Below are positions 1 to 10,100 of a stretch of DNA of 20,072 nt, piece after piece. Origin of the DNA: VGSZ01 sp044349155 (GTDB lineage: Bacteria > Myxococcota > UBA727 > VGSZ01); the NCBI GenBank assembly GCA_044349155.1, contig JBIKRQ010000081.1:1-20072 (forward strand), given 5' to 3'. The notes under the pieces were generated by a model, which was not told the origin of the DNA, did not search any database, and saw nothing but the letters and a program-made list of their open reading frames with translations. The position numbers and the translations under genes are program-made. Positions within the stretch are counted from its first letter, which is position 1, and each line of letters starts with the position of its first letter.

Positions 1-1398
1 CGGCACCCATGAGATGTGCTCGACGCCAGCGGACTCGAAGAAGCGCAACGCCGTGGGCACGCCGACGTTCGCCAGCACGCGCAGGGCAGGGATGTTGCGC
101 GAGTTGCCCAACGCTTCGCGCACCGACATCGGCCCCATGAAGGTACGGCTGAGGTTCTGGGGCAGGTAGCTCTTGCCGCCGTCGGAAATGATGTCCATCG
201 GCGTGTCGGCCAACGGTGTTGCCGCGGTGTAGACGACGTCGTGGTTGTTGAGGGTGTTGCGGTGGGGGTCGAGGGCCAACGCGTAGATGAACGGCTTGAG
301 GGCCGAGCCCGGCGAACGCCGCGCGCGGTTGTAGTCGATGGGGCCGTGGTGCTCGGTGTCGAAGTAGTCGACGGAGCCGACCCAGGCGAGCACGTCGCCA
401 CTGCTGCTGTCGAGCACGATGGCCGATCCGTTGGTGGCTCCTGCGGCGCGTGCGCGGTTCACGTTGTCGACCACGATCTGGTGCACCGTTGCTTGCACGT
501 CGAGGTCGAGCGTGGCCGTGACCGTCGTGGGCGGTGCAGTGTGCGCAGCGATCGCGGTGGTGCGCGCGCGCTTGACGTCGTTGGCCAGGCGCAGCGACAG
601 GTGCAAGGCACTCCCCGGACGCGGTCGACGATCCACCAGGCCAAGGTCACTGCTGAGGGCAATGGTGAGCTCGTCGTCGTTCATGTAGCCGCGCTCGCGC
701 AACGAGCGGAGAATGCGGTGCGCGCGGGCCAGACCACGCTGCAGGCCACCCTCGACGAACGGACCAAGCTTCGTTGGTTGCTGCGGCAACCCCGCGAGCC
801 ACGCCGCTTGCAGCCAACTCAGATCGCTCGACGGCTTGTCGAAGTAGAAGCGTGCTGCGCGCTCGGCCCCGTGCACGCGCGCGCCGTAGGGGGCGAGTGT
901 GAGGTAGTGGCGCAACACGTCGTCGTGGCCGAAGCGGTGGATCAAGATCAACGCTTCTGTCGCTTCCTGGATTTTGGAAGTGAAAGAGCGTGAGCGGCCC
1001 GACTGCAAACGCGCCACCTGCATCGCGATCGTAGAAGCACCCGACACCCGACGACGCGCGACGAGGTTTTGTTGGATCGCGCGGGCGATCGACGACGGCG
1101 AGACCCCGGCGTGCTCGTGAAAGCGGCGGTCTTCGGTCTCAATCGTGGCCACGGCCAACCGCATCGGCAGCACCCAGGGCAGGGGCCAGTAGCCGAAGCG
1201 GTCGTCGTTGATGCCGCCTTCCACTTCGCCCAGCGGTTGCCCGTGTCGATCGAGCAAGAGCGTGGATGGCATCGGCGTGACGAGCGTTGTCTGCAGCGAC
1301 CACGCAAACACCCCCAGCACCACCGCGGTGGCCGCCACCATCGCCCAGCGGCGACGACGACGACGAACGCGATCTACACCGGGGGTGGTGGTGGTCAT
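1..1398 (-). CDS. pbpC: Penicillin-binding protein 1C, bifunctional transglycosylase/transpeptidase (partial, C-terminus beyond window)
   Basis: Inner-membrane peptidoglycan synthase with its catalytic domains in the periplasm. The 466 residues present show an arginine-rich cytoplasmic tail (residues 8-17) and one membrane segment (about 19-38). A family 51 glycosyltransferase domain follows, with ETEDRRFHEHAG (catalytic Glu89) and GASTIAMQ (120-127). The start of the transpeptidase domain carries the SxxK motif (Ser365-Ala-Leu-Lys368 in RSPGSALKPF) and the SxN motif (Ser433-Arg-Asn435). The KTG-type motif and any C-terminal domain lie past position 1. E. coli PbpC is about 770 residues, so roughly 300 are missing. 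The ATG lies four bases after the alpha-2-macroglobulin stop, behind a purine-rich AAGAAGAAG stretch rather than a canonical Shine-Dalgarno, so it is probably translated by coupling. Pairing with alpha-2-macroglobulin supports PBP1C over PBP1A/1B. Family assignment is secure; a wall-repair role is inferred from the pairing. Confidence 0.95.
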   Translation of the reverse strand, partial: MTTTTPGVDRVRRRRRRWAMVAATAVVLGVFAWSLQTTLVTPMPSTLLLDRHGQPLGEVEGGINDDRFGYWPLPWVLPMRLAVATIETEDRRFHEHAGVSPSSIARAIQQNLVARRRVSGASTIAMQVARLQSGRSRSFTSKIQEATEALILIHRFGHDDVLRHYLTLAPYGARVHGAERAARFYFDKPSSDLSWLQAAWLAGLPQQPTKLGPFVEGGLQRGLARAHRILRSLRERGYMNDDELTIALSSDLGLVDRRPRPGSALHLSLRLANDVKRARTTAIAAHTAPPTTVTATLDLDVQATVHQIVVDNVNRARAAGATNGSAIVLDSSSGDVLAWVGSVDYFDTEHHGPIDYNRARRSPGSALKPFIYALALDPHRNTLNNHDVVYTAATPLADTPMDIISDGGKSYLPQNLSRTFMGPMSVREALGNSRNIPALRVLANVGVPTALRFFESAGVEHISWVP

Positions 1399-1402
1399 CG
1401 GC

Positions 1403-4400
1403 TCACTTCTTCTTCGTGGTGTCGGCCTTTGCGTCGTTGCGCACGACGATGGCGCGGCTGCCGTCGGAGCGACCGTTGACCGCCTCGTCGTACATGAGCT
1501 CGGCGTGCGCACCCGGGTGCGTGAAGCTGCCGGGCGTGAGCGCTTTGACGCGGAAGTGCAGCGACGTGCTGCCCTTTGGCAGCACGTCGAAGTAGTAGCG
1601 GACTTCGTCGTCGACACGCGCCACCGCACTCGGCTGCAGGCTGTCCTGTTCGGCCGGGACCGCTTCGCTCGACGCGTTCGACAGCGTGGGGTTGAGCGGC
1701 TCAAAGCCCGCAGCAAACGGCACCACGATCGCCACATTGTAGCGGGGCTCGTCGGTGGTGACCTGCGTGTGCAGCTCGACCACATCGCCCACGGTGAAGC
1801 GCTGCTCAGCCGCACGCACGTCGTCGACACGGCGGACAGCCCCTCCATCGACGGGGTAGATGCTCATGCTGCGCTTCACGAGCAAGCCAGCACGCTCCGC
1901 TGCAAGCCGGTCGCCAGTGGTGGCGGGCAACGAGCGCCACGACTGCCGCGCAAACATGGGCTGCTTCGTCGTCGACGCGGTGATCGGCACGCCACTCTGC
2001 GTGACAACGCGCGCAACCTTCGTGGTGCCATCAAACGTGGTGCGTTGCGCACCGAGCGCGACCACCGCCGTCGACGGCGTTTGCGCCAGCGTGACGTAGG
2101 CGGTGATGGCGCGGATGGCGGCAGCGTTGTCCCACGTCGAGCCGAAGCCGCGCGGGCCCGTGCGTGCGGTGCGCAGCAGGGCCTCGAACACGAGGGGCAG
2201 GTCGGCGTTTTTCGGATCGAGGCGCACGAGGGCTTCGAGCACGGTGGCCAACGTCGACGTCGACGACCCCAGCACGCGCCGGCCCCACACCGCGCGGGGA
2301 TCGTTGATGCCCACCACGGTGCGACGGCCGTCGACGAGGTTGAACGTCACGCTGCTCCAGAGCTCGTCGGTGAGTGCTTTGAGGTCGGCGTTCCAGGTGG
2401 TCTTGCCCGTCGACAGCACCGCGAGGGCGAGCTCGGCGCGGGCGGTGCCATCGATGGTCTTTCGCGCACGCAACAGCTCGGTGAGATACGCGTCGTCGGC
2501 CGAGCCACCCACCGCGAGGGCGCGCAGCGACGACGCCATCAGCGATTGCCGCCAGCTCGACAGGTCGCTCGACCAGCCGTAGTCGGAGCGCAGGGTGGCC
2601 GACAGTGCCGCGCGGGCGCGTTGCATGACGGCGTTGTCGACGACGAAACCAGCACGCTGGGCATCGGCGGCAAACCGCAACGCGAGCCCCGTGACCTGCA
2701 CGCTGCCTGAACCGCCAGGCCACAACGAGAACAAGCCACGGTCGTCCTGGTGGGCCGCGAACTCCTGCAGCAAGCGCTCGACCTGACCGCGCGCGGTTTT
2801 GCCGTAGCGCTCGCCACCAAGCTGTGTCGCCAACGACGCCATCACGACGACGGGCGACAGCTGCGCGAGCTTCTGCTCGAGGCAGCCATGCGGATACGCA
2901 TCGAGGTACTCGAGGGCTGCAACCGCTTCGAGCAGACCCACCACGTTGGTCGCCACCGACGTTTGCGTGGCGGTGTCGGCGCGCGGTGCGGCACGCGGAC
3001 CAGGCAGCGGTGTCGTCGTCGTCGACAACTCGACCATGCTCGCACTCTGCTGCCATGGCACATCGGGCAGCACGGGCAGGGTGACCTCGAAGGCATCGCC
3101 CACGCCGTCGGCCTTGCGCGCCACTTCCATCTTCACCTTCAACGGCGCGGTACTCGCCGTCGAGGCGACCTCGACGGGGAAGGTGACGCTGGTGGCCGCA
3201 TCAAGTGCCAGCGTGATGTCTTTGCTGCGCTTTCGCTCAACGACGGGGCCGGTGTATTCGGCCTTCACGTAGCCCGCACCACCAGCACCCTCGACGAGTC
3301 GCGCGACCGCACCACCTTCGAAGCGGTCGCCCTGACGCACAAAGCGCGGCAGCTGTGGCTGCACGATTACCGGCAGGCGCACCTTCAGCTTGCTCTCGAC
3401 ATTGCCGAAGCGCGACGCACCAGAGGCCGCCACCGCACGCACCACGAAGGTGGTGAGATCGTCGCTCAGCGGGATGCTCACGTCGAGACGACCGCTGGCG
3501 GGCACGACGAGAGTGGCCTTGTAGTACGGCACCGTCTGAAAGTTCTTGCGCACGCGGCGCTTTGCGGTGCCATCGCTGTCGTCGCCGCCGTCGCCGCCGG
3601 GGGTTTCTTCTTCGAGCACGCGACCAACGACGCTGTTGCGCGTGTCAGACACGCTGGTGTCAGACGCGTTGCGCGTGACCATCTCGCTGAGCGGATCGAG
3701 GGTGCCTTCGCGGGCGAGCGACAGCACCGCTTCATCCACGAGCCACAGCGTGACTTCGCCACCGACGGGCTTCTTGTCGTCGTCGGCGAGGGTGACCGTC
3801 ATCGGCACGGTGTCGCCGGGGCGGGCCTGGGCGGGGTGCTTCACCACCACGCTGAGTTGCTGCTCGCGCGGGCTCACCTCGAGGTCGATCGAACTCGCGG
3901 TGGTCTGCGGGCGCCATGCGGCATCGTCGCTGCTGCTCTCACCAAGGCGACCACGCGACAACACCACATGCACGGGCACGTTGGGCGTCATGCTTGCTTC
4001 AATCGTCACGCTGACCGCGGCGTTGCCGTCGACGACGTTGAAGGGGCGGTACTCGTTGCCGGTCGGACGCTCGACGATGAGCAGGCCGCTGGCGGTGCGA
4101 AACGGACTCTTCACGACGATGTTGGCCGTTTGGCCCGGCGCATACGTCGACTTGTCGGGCACGAGCTCGAACACGCCGGCCTGGCTCTTTTGCCAACTCA
4201 CGGGTTCTTTGCCGCCGATGTAGAGGTCGGCCGACAACGTTTGCACGCGGCCGAGTTTGTCTTTGCCGCTGACCTCGACGACGTAGACACCAGCACCCTG
4301 CACCGCGAGCGGCACCGCCAACGCCGCGGTCGTGGTGGTGACGTTTTGCTCGAGGAGCTTCGTGTCCTGCTGCTCGGTGACGTAGCTGGCTTCACCGGTG

Positions 4401-7138
4401 GCGAAGTGGCTCTCGCGCAGGTGGCTGTGCCAGGTGCGCTTGAACAACCGCACGGTGAGCGCCTGACCGGCGATGAGTTTGTCGTCGACACCCACCGCAA
4501 TCAGCTCGGGTGTGATCGACGTCGCAGACTTTTTGAAACGCTCAAGCTTCATGCCCAGCACAAAGGGCGGCAGTGCAAGCACCTCGGTCACCGACGACAC
4601 TTCCTGATCGTCGGCACCGGTGACGGTGGCCTCGAAGCGGTAGATGCGCGGGCTGCCGTCGAGGTCTTTTTCAGGGTTCATCGTGATGGCGTCGCTGCCG
4701 TCGTCGTTGAGGGTGCCGGTGCGCTCTGTCTGCTCGAGCTTGTTGGCCGATTCGGCACGCGCAAACTGCGACGACGACGCGAACAAGAAGCCCTCGCGGC
4801 CCTTCGGGGTGTGCCACGCGGGACGACGGCTCACGTTCCAGCGCACGGGTTGGTTCGCGACGTTGCCACCGGCGTAGTAGCGGGCACTCGCACGCACGCT
4901 GAAGGGTTGGTCGAGCCGCACGCGCGACGCACCGTTGAGCTGCACCTCGAACGTCGGCAGGCGATACGCCTCGATCTTGAACGTGCGGCTCGCGACCGGC
5001 GTGCTCGTCGCCCCCAGCGACAGGTACGCGGTGTATTCGCCCGTCGGTGGGCTCGCCTCGGTGAACACCGCGTCAGCCCCACCCAGGGCCGAGGTGGTGG
5101 TCTTAAGCGAGTACTCAGCGCCGTCGGGACCCACGACTTTGATCGTCATTGACGACGTGGGGATCGACAGCACGCCGTCTCTCTTCTGCCGCGCCCAGCC
5201 CTTCAAGAACACCTGCTCGCCGGGGCGATAGATGGGGCGCTCGGAGAACAAGAAGCCCAACATGCCGTCGTTCTTGTTTGCTGGAGCGGGCTTCTCGGTG
5301 AGCATCGACAACCACGAGCCGCCACCCGACCAGTGGCCATCGAAGAAGCGCGGCGGTGGGGTGTTCGGATCGATCACAAGCACGTCGTCACCGCGCGACA
5401 CGGTGATGCGCACGAGGTTGTTCCACTTCGGCTCGGGCAACGCATTCGCGCGACCGGCGTTGTCGGTGGTGAGCGTGCGCTTCTGCACCACGCCGGTGCC
5501 TTCTTCGACGGCTTCGATGGTGATGGTGGCGCCACCAACAGGAGCGGCCGTGTCGAGGGCGCGGACGTAGAAGACCACCTGCTGGCGCTCTTCAAACGCC
5601 GTGACGGAAAGGTTCGTGGCCTGCACCAACGACCAGTGACGCTGCGCGCGACCCTGCAGACGACGCACACCGACGAGGTACGCCCCTGGCGCGTTCTTCT
5701 TCAGGCCAGGGGCGGTGTCGATGAGCGTGCCCACGTCGAGGCCGAAGTGCATCGGGTTTGCTTTGCCCTTGAGGGGCAGGTCGACGACGCGCGAGACGAG
5801 CGGCGAGCCGAGCAGGCGGATGTGTTCGACGATCTGGCTTTCATCGACCCACTCACCAACACGCTCGGGCAGTGCTGGCTCTTCGCCAGGACCCGGCGGT
5901 GACGTGTCTTCGTCGACGTCGACGCCGCCTTCGCGAAACGGCCACAGACCACCAAAGCGCGGGTCGATGCGGTGGATGCGCACATCGGCGCGCGCGTCGG
6001 CGTAGCCGCTCATCGGCAGCAGCCGCGGGCCATTGGCCTCGACGACAACGTTGCTCTGCAGCGTACGCAACCACGGCTGCTTCCAGCCGACGAAGAAGTG
6101 CACCGAGGCTTCACCCGGGTCTTGCAGCGGACGACCGAGATCGTCGCTGATGGGCGCTGCACCAATGCGCAAACGGTAGAGCGTGTCGGGTACAAACGAG
6201 CCGCTCAGCGACACGCGGTGACCAAAGACGACGGGTTTCAAGTCGGCGACGGCGGGTTCAAGCCGCACCAGCTTCTTCAACGCCGACAACGAGATGGCGC
6301 CCACCGGTGCCGAGAACAGCAGCTCGGGTTGTTCGCCCGAGGTGCCGCAGTCGAGCGCCTGATCGCCCGCCGTGTTGGGGCTGCCCGCGATGCTGAGGCG
6401 ATGGCCCGCGCACACCACTTCGTCGAGGCGGAAGTCGGTACGCGTGGCCACGCGACCGGTCCACAACGCACTCGTTTCGTCGCCGAGGGCGAGGGCCACC
6501 GTGACGACGAGCAGCGAGCCTTCAGGCACGTCTTCGCCAAGCTGCAGCGCGTAGATGGCTGGGTCCTTTTGATCGTTGCGCGGCAGCAACGACACCTGCA
6601 CGTCGTCGAGCTTGCGGCGCGCGGGGCCAACGCCCGGCAGCGGGCGCACCTCGAGGCTCAGCATCGAGCGCAGCGCTTCGATGGGCAGCGGCTGGGGGAA
6701 CGTGAGCGTGAGCGTGCGAAACGGTGGCAGGTTGCGCGCACCGTCGGCGGGCTGCATCTCGGTGGGGGCCGTCATCATCGTCGACAGGACGGCGTTTTTG
6801 CCCTTCGCCTCAATGCTGAAGCGACGCAGCGGCGGCCACGCTTCCGCCGGACGAAATTGCGCCGTGCGTCCATCGATGCGCGACCACGCACCAGGCCACG
6901 CCGGCTTGATGGCGATGGTGCGCGCGATCTCGGCTTCATCAGCGCCCAGCGTGTTGCTCGGGAACGTGACGGTGATGGGGTCGAAGCCGCGCAAGAAGCG
7001 CTCAGGCAGGATTTCCGTCGACGATGGTGCGGTACGCGCCAGGCGATCGGCGGGCGTGTAGGCATCGGCCAACGCCAGACCAACAACACCGAGAACCGCC
7101 ACAACAGCAAAGGGCACGAAGCGAAACTGTGGGCGCAT
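1403..7138 (-). CDS. yfhM: Bacterial alpha-2-macroglobulin with CLEQ thioester (YfhM type)
   Basis: Predicted periplasmic or secreted protease trap of 1911 residues, longer than E. coli YfhM (about 1650). It has an N-terminal hydrophobic segment (about 8-24) ending ALADA, which fits a signal peptide or anchor; no lipobox cysteine is seen, unlike lipoprotein YfhM. A beta-rich N-terminal part contains two cysteines. YRPGE (637-641) is the conserved macroglobulin-domain motif. A bait-like stretch (about 1150-1195) is rich in Glu, Asp and Gly and then basic, and precedes VRKNF (1196-1200) and SDDLTTF, which match the alpha-2-macroglobulin core. The thioester motif is Cys1419-Leu-Glu-Gln1422, in PHGCLEQ. 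The C-terminal region resembles the last macroglobulin domain. Attack by a protease on the bait should expose the thioester, which then couples covalently to the protease; this is family knowledge. The ATG at 7138 is chosen because it overlaps the upstream stop (TGATG) and has a GGAGG seven bases upstream. Second gene of an operon ending in pbpC. Confidence 0.95.
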   Translation of the reverse strand: MRPQFRFVPFAVVAVLGVVGLALADAYTPADRLARTAPSSTEILPERFLRGFDPITVTFPSNTLGADEAEIARTIAIKPAWPGAWSRIDGRTAQFRPAEAWPPLRRFSIEAKGKNAVLSTMMTAPTEMQPADGARNLPPFRTLTLTFPQPLPIEALRSMLSLEVRPLPGVGPARRKLDDVQVSLLPRNDQKDPAIYALQLGEDVPEGSLLVVTVALALGDETSALWTGRVATRTDFRLDEVVCAGHRLSIAGSPNTAGDQALDCGTSGEQPELLFSAPVGAISLSALKKLVRLEPAVADLKPVVFGHRVSLSGSFVPDTLYRLRIGAAPISDDLGRPLQDPGEASVHFFVGWKQPWLRTLQSNVVVEANGPRLLPMSGYADARADVRIHRIDPRFGGLWPFREGGVDVDEDTSPPGPGEEPALPERVGEWVDESQIVEHIRLLGSPLVSRVVDLPLKGKANPMHFGLDVGTLIDTAPGLKKNAPGAYLVGVRRLQGRAQRHWSLVQATNLSVTAFEERQQVVFYVRALDTAAPVGGATITIEAVEEGTGVVQKRTLTTDNAGRANALPEPKWNNLVRITVSRGDDVLVIDPNTPPPRFFDGHWSGGGSWLSMLTEKPAPANKNDGMLGFLFSERPIYRPGEQVFLKGWARQKRDGVLSIPTSSMTIKVVGPDGAEYSLKTTTSALGGADAVFTEASPPTGEYTAYLSLGATSTPVASRTFKIEAYRLPTFEVQLNGASRVRLDQPFSVRASARYYAGGNVANQPVRWNVSRRPAWHTPKGREGFLFASSSQFARAESANKLEQTERTGTLNDDGSDAITMNPEKDLDGSPRIYRFEATVTGADDQEVSSVTEVLALPPFVLGMKLERFKKSATSITPELIAVGVDDKLIAGQALTVRLFKRTWHSHLRESHFATGEASYVTEQQDTKLLEQNVTTTTAALAVPLAVQGAGVYVVEVSGKDKLGRVQTLSADLYIGGKEPVSWQKSQAGVFELVPDKSTYAPGQTANIVVKSPFRTASGLLIVERPTGNEYRPFNVVDGNAAVSVTIEASMTPNVPVHVVLSRGRLGESSSDDAAWRPQTTASSIDLEVSPREQQLSVVVKHPAQARPGDTVPMTVTLADDDKKPVGGEVTLWLVDEAVLSLAREGTLDPLSEMVTRNASDTSVSDTRNSVVGRVLEEETPGGDGGDDSDGTAKRRVRKNFQTVPYYKATLVVPASGRLDVSIPLSDDLTTFVVRAVAASGASRFGNVESKLKVRLPVIVQPQLPRFVRQGDRFEGGAVARLVEGAGGAGYVKAEYTGPVVERKRSKDITLALDAATSVTFPVEVASTASTAPLKVKMEVARKADGVGDAFEVTLPVLPDVPWQQSASMVELSTTTTPLPGPRAAPRADTATQTSVATNVVGLLEAVAALEYLDAYPHGCLEQKLAQLSPVVVMASLATQLGGERYGKTARGQVERLLQEFAAHQDDRGLFSLWPGGSGSVQVTGLALRFAADAQRAGFVVDNAVMQRARAALSATLRSDYGWSSDLSSWRQSLMASSLRALAVGGSADDAYLTELLRARKTIDGTARAELALAVLSTGKTTWNADLKALTDELWSSVTFNLVDGRRTVVGINDPRAVWGRRVLGSSTSTLATVLEALVRLDPKNADLPLVFEALLRTARTGPRGFGSTWDNAAAIRAITAYVTLAQTPSTAVVALGAQRTTFDGTTKVARVVTQSGVPITASTTKQPMFARQSWRSLPATTGDRLAAERAGLLVKRSMSIYPVDGGAVRRVDDVRAAEQRFTVGDVVELHTQVTTDEPRYNVAIVVPFAAGFEPLNPTLSNASSEAVPAEQDSLQPSAVARVDDEVRYYFDVLPKGSTSLHFRVKALTPGSFTHPGAHAELMYDEAVNGRSDGSRAIVVRNDAKADTTKKK

Positions 7139-10100
7139 CAGTGCACCTCCGAGGTCGATGAAGTCGATGAAGTCGATGAAGTCGAGGCTGTGGCGGGCCG
7201 TGGCACGCGCCGGAAGAAGTCCTGCAAGAAGGCGTCGGGCACATCGAGGGCCGCACCCTGCAGGCCAAACACAACGGGACGGAAGCGCCGCGGGCCTCCG
7301 TCGTCGTCGACGCTGACGCGCAGCAGGTAGTCGCCCTTTTTGTAGCGCCCAAAGACCTGACAGCCCTCGGCCACCACCGCACCACTGCTGTCGAGCAACG
7401 AACACGCGAGCACTTCGGCGTCGACCTGGATGCCGATGCCCAGCTCACCGTCGTTGGCCAACGCGATGCGCATCACCCGCGCTTCGCCAGGCAGCACCAG
7501 CACTTCGTCGCCCACGCCTTCGGCGAGGGTGGCAATGCCATCCACGCTCACGGCCACGGTGCCCGTCAACGACGACGTGGCGAACCCGCGCACCACCACC
7601 GTGTGGGTGCCGGCCTTCAGCGTGGTGGGCAGGTCGCAGCCATCGCCAGTGCCTTCCACAGCGACGGTATGCCCATTGCTCACGACACCGCACACACCAC
7701 TGGTGGCCCGCACGCGCACGACGGCGGGGGCTTTGAGGTCGAGGCGACGGGCAAACAACGTCGACGACAACGGCGTGACCACACCCGTGGGCATCGCTTC
7801 AGACGCGGTGGGCAACGTGCGCAAGCGCGTGTCGTTCAACGTGGCGGCGGCACCAATCGCCGCGCGCCAGGCGCCTTTGTCGAACTCAACGACGAGCTCG
7901 CCGCTGCGCCCCGCATCAATGCGCTGTTGGCAGCCCTCGATGGCATCACCGTCGTCGTAGATGACGCGGCAACCACGCAGGGCGTCGCCTTCGACGAGCA
8001 ACGTGCGTGTCGCGTCGGTCTTTGGCAGCAGCAGGCGTGTACGGCCTGCACTGCGTGCGGTGCTTTCACGCAGGCCCGACAGCAGGCGTGGCTCGTCGTC
8101 GGTGCTCGAGAAGCGCAACACATCGAAGCGTGCGCGGCCATCACCCACGACGACCAGACTGCCGCCACGCCCGCGAACCGTGCAGCGACGCAAGCTGCTT
8201 CGGTGGTCAGCGCCGCCAGGGCCGCACACGGCCAGGGTCTTGCCGCTGCCGTCGACGAACACGCCCCACGCCGTCGCTGGCAGGGCCGCATCAAGGCGGA
8301 AGGGGGCATCGGGCAAGGCAAAGCGCGCCGTCCCGGCGATGGTGGCCGTACCTTCGGGCAAGGCTGTTGTCGTCGCTGGAAGTGCCACACCACGTCGACG
8401 AATCTCGACGTCGAGCGTGTTGCCGGGCTTCGTCCACAAGCGCAGCAGGCTGTCGGTGCCGACGTTGCTGGCGGCGAAGCAACGCTCGCCCTCGATCACG
8501 CGCGGACCACCATCGAGCCCACAGCGGGGCGTACCAGCAATGCCCGCCACCTCGACGAGGTGCAGCTGGGGCTGGTTGGTGTGTTGACGCTCGACCCGTT
8601 CGCCGTCGCGCAGGCGCAAACGCACCGGAGCGCTGCGTTCGACATCGTGGGCGACCTCGGCGAAGTCGACGTTGGCGGTTTCGCCGAGCGGCACGGCCAA
8701 CAGCATGCTCTTGCCATCGCGCACCGGATCGACGTCGACGGTGTTCGCACACGGCAGCAGCGCGCCACGACGTTGCCGTGGCAAGCAGCGCGCGTTTTCG
8801 GCCGTGGTGTAGCGGCCCGCAGCGACGATGGTGCCTTCAGCAACACGGCTGTCGTTCAGGCTGCCGCGATCGAGCAGACCGCCGAGACTCGACGGTGATT
8901 GCTGCTGCACGCGCGCCTTGATGGATGCCGGGCGATCGGCTGTCCACATCAGCAACGAGAACGGACGCACGTCGTCACGGGGCCACGCGAGGAGCGGACA
9001 ACGACGCACGTTCAACGCGCTGTCGAGCACGCGACCATCGTGATCGAACAACGCACACGAGAAGGTGCCGTCGCTCGCGGTCAACTCGATCGAGGTGACC
9101 TGATTGGCGACGGGGAGGACGTCGGCACGCGCCACCTTGCCCACGACGCGAAACGCATCGCCATTCTTGAGCGCGCCGGTGCTCTTGGCTGCGAGGAACT
9201 CGGCGGTGACCTCGGTTGGTCCCGGGCGCAGCACCTCGGCATCGATGAACAAGCGGTGGTGGGTACCCGGGGCCAGCGGTACCGCCAGCGCACAGTTCCA
9301 GTCATCGCCCGACGATTGGCTGCGGGCCACCAACGCGCCGCTGTCGTCGACGAGGCGACAAGCAACATCCGTTGGACCGCGCGTGCGCAGACGCATCAGG
9401 CCCGCTTGTTCACCCGCAGGTGTTTCGACGTCGAGCACCGAGGGCGCGCGCAGCTTCATGGCCACGCCGGGGACAAGGATGTTGGTGCCAACGCTGACGG
9501 TGTAGCCCACGCCCACATCGCCGCGGCTGTGCTCGGTGTCGAGCAGCCATGTGCCCGCCGACAACGACACCACCTCGCCCGCCGGCATCGCGATCGCTTG
9601 ATGCACCGTCGCGGCCTGCACCATCGCGCGGGAGTACTCGCGGTCGTCGCGCACGGACTCGCCGTATTCGCCGACACGGTCCCAGGTATTTGAGCCGATC
9701 CCGCTGTCGCCTTGTTCGCCGCTGTCTTCTTCGACGAACTCTTCGTCACCTTCTTCGCCGCCTTCACTGCCCTCTTCGCTCGCGAGACCAAAGGACACGC
9801 CGCCCACAGGAGCGATGGTGGCCTCGACGTCGCCCGCACTGCCGTCGTCGCGCTGCCGACGCAGGCGGCCCAGCATGCCGTTGGTGAGCGAGATGGCCAC
9901 GTCGACGTCGGCACCAACGACGAAGCGGAAGCGGTCCTTGCCGTCAGCCCCAAGGACGGCGCGTGCTGGTGTGTTCAACGTGAGCGCGTGGGTGGCGTTG
10001 CCCGAGAGCACCTGCTCGTCGCTGGGCACGCGCAGCAGCAGTGACCGCGCGCTGTCGACGGTGAGCGGCAACACCACCAGGGTGTGCTTGCCCGCCTGCA

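Noticed and set aside
2750..5152. Long open plus-strand frame opposite the alpha-2-macroglobulin gene
   Set aside because: It is the antisense shadow of a strongly supported gene. GC-rich codon use removes stops on the other strand, and its translation is Arg/His/Gly-rich with no domain signal.
7139..7405. Longer start for the alpha-2-macroglobulin, adding 89 residues
   Set aside because: It would overlap the 3' end of the giant gene by over 250 bases and bury the signal sequence. The ATG at 7138 has an ideal Shine-Dalgarno and a TGATG overlap.
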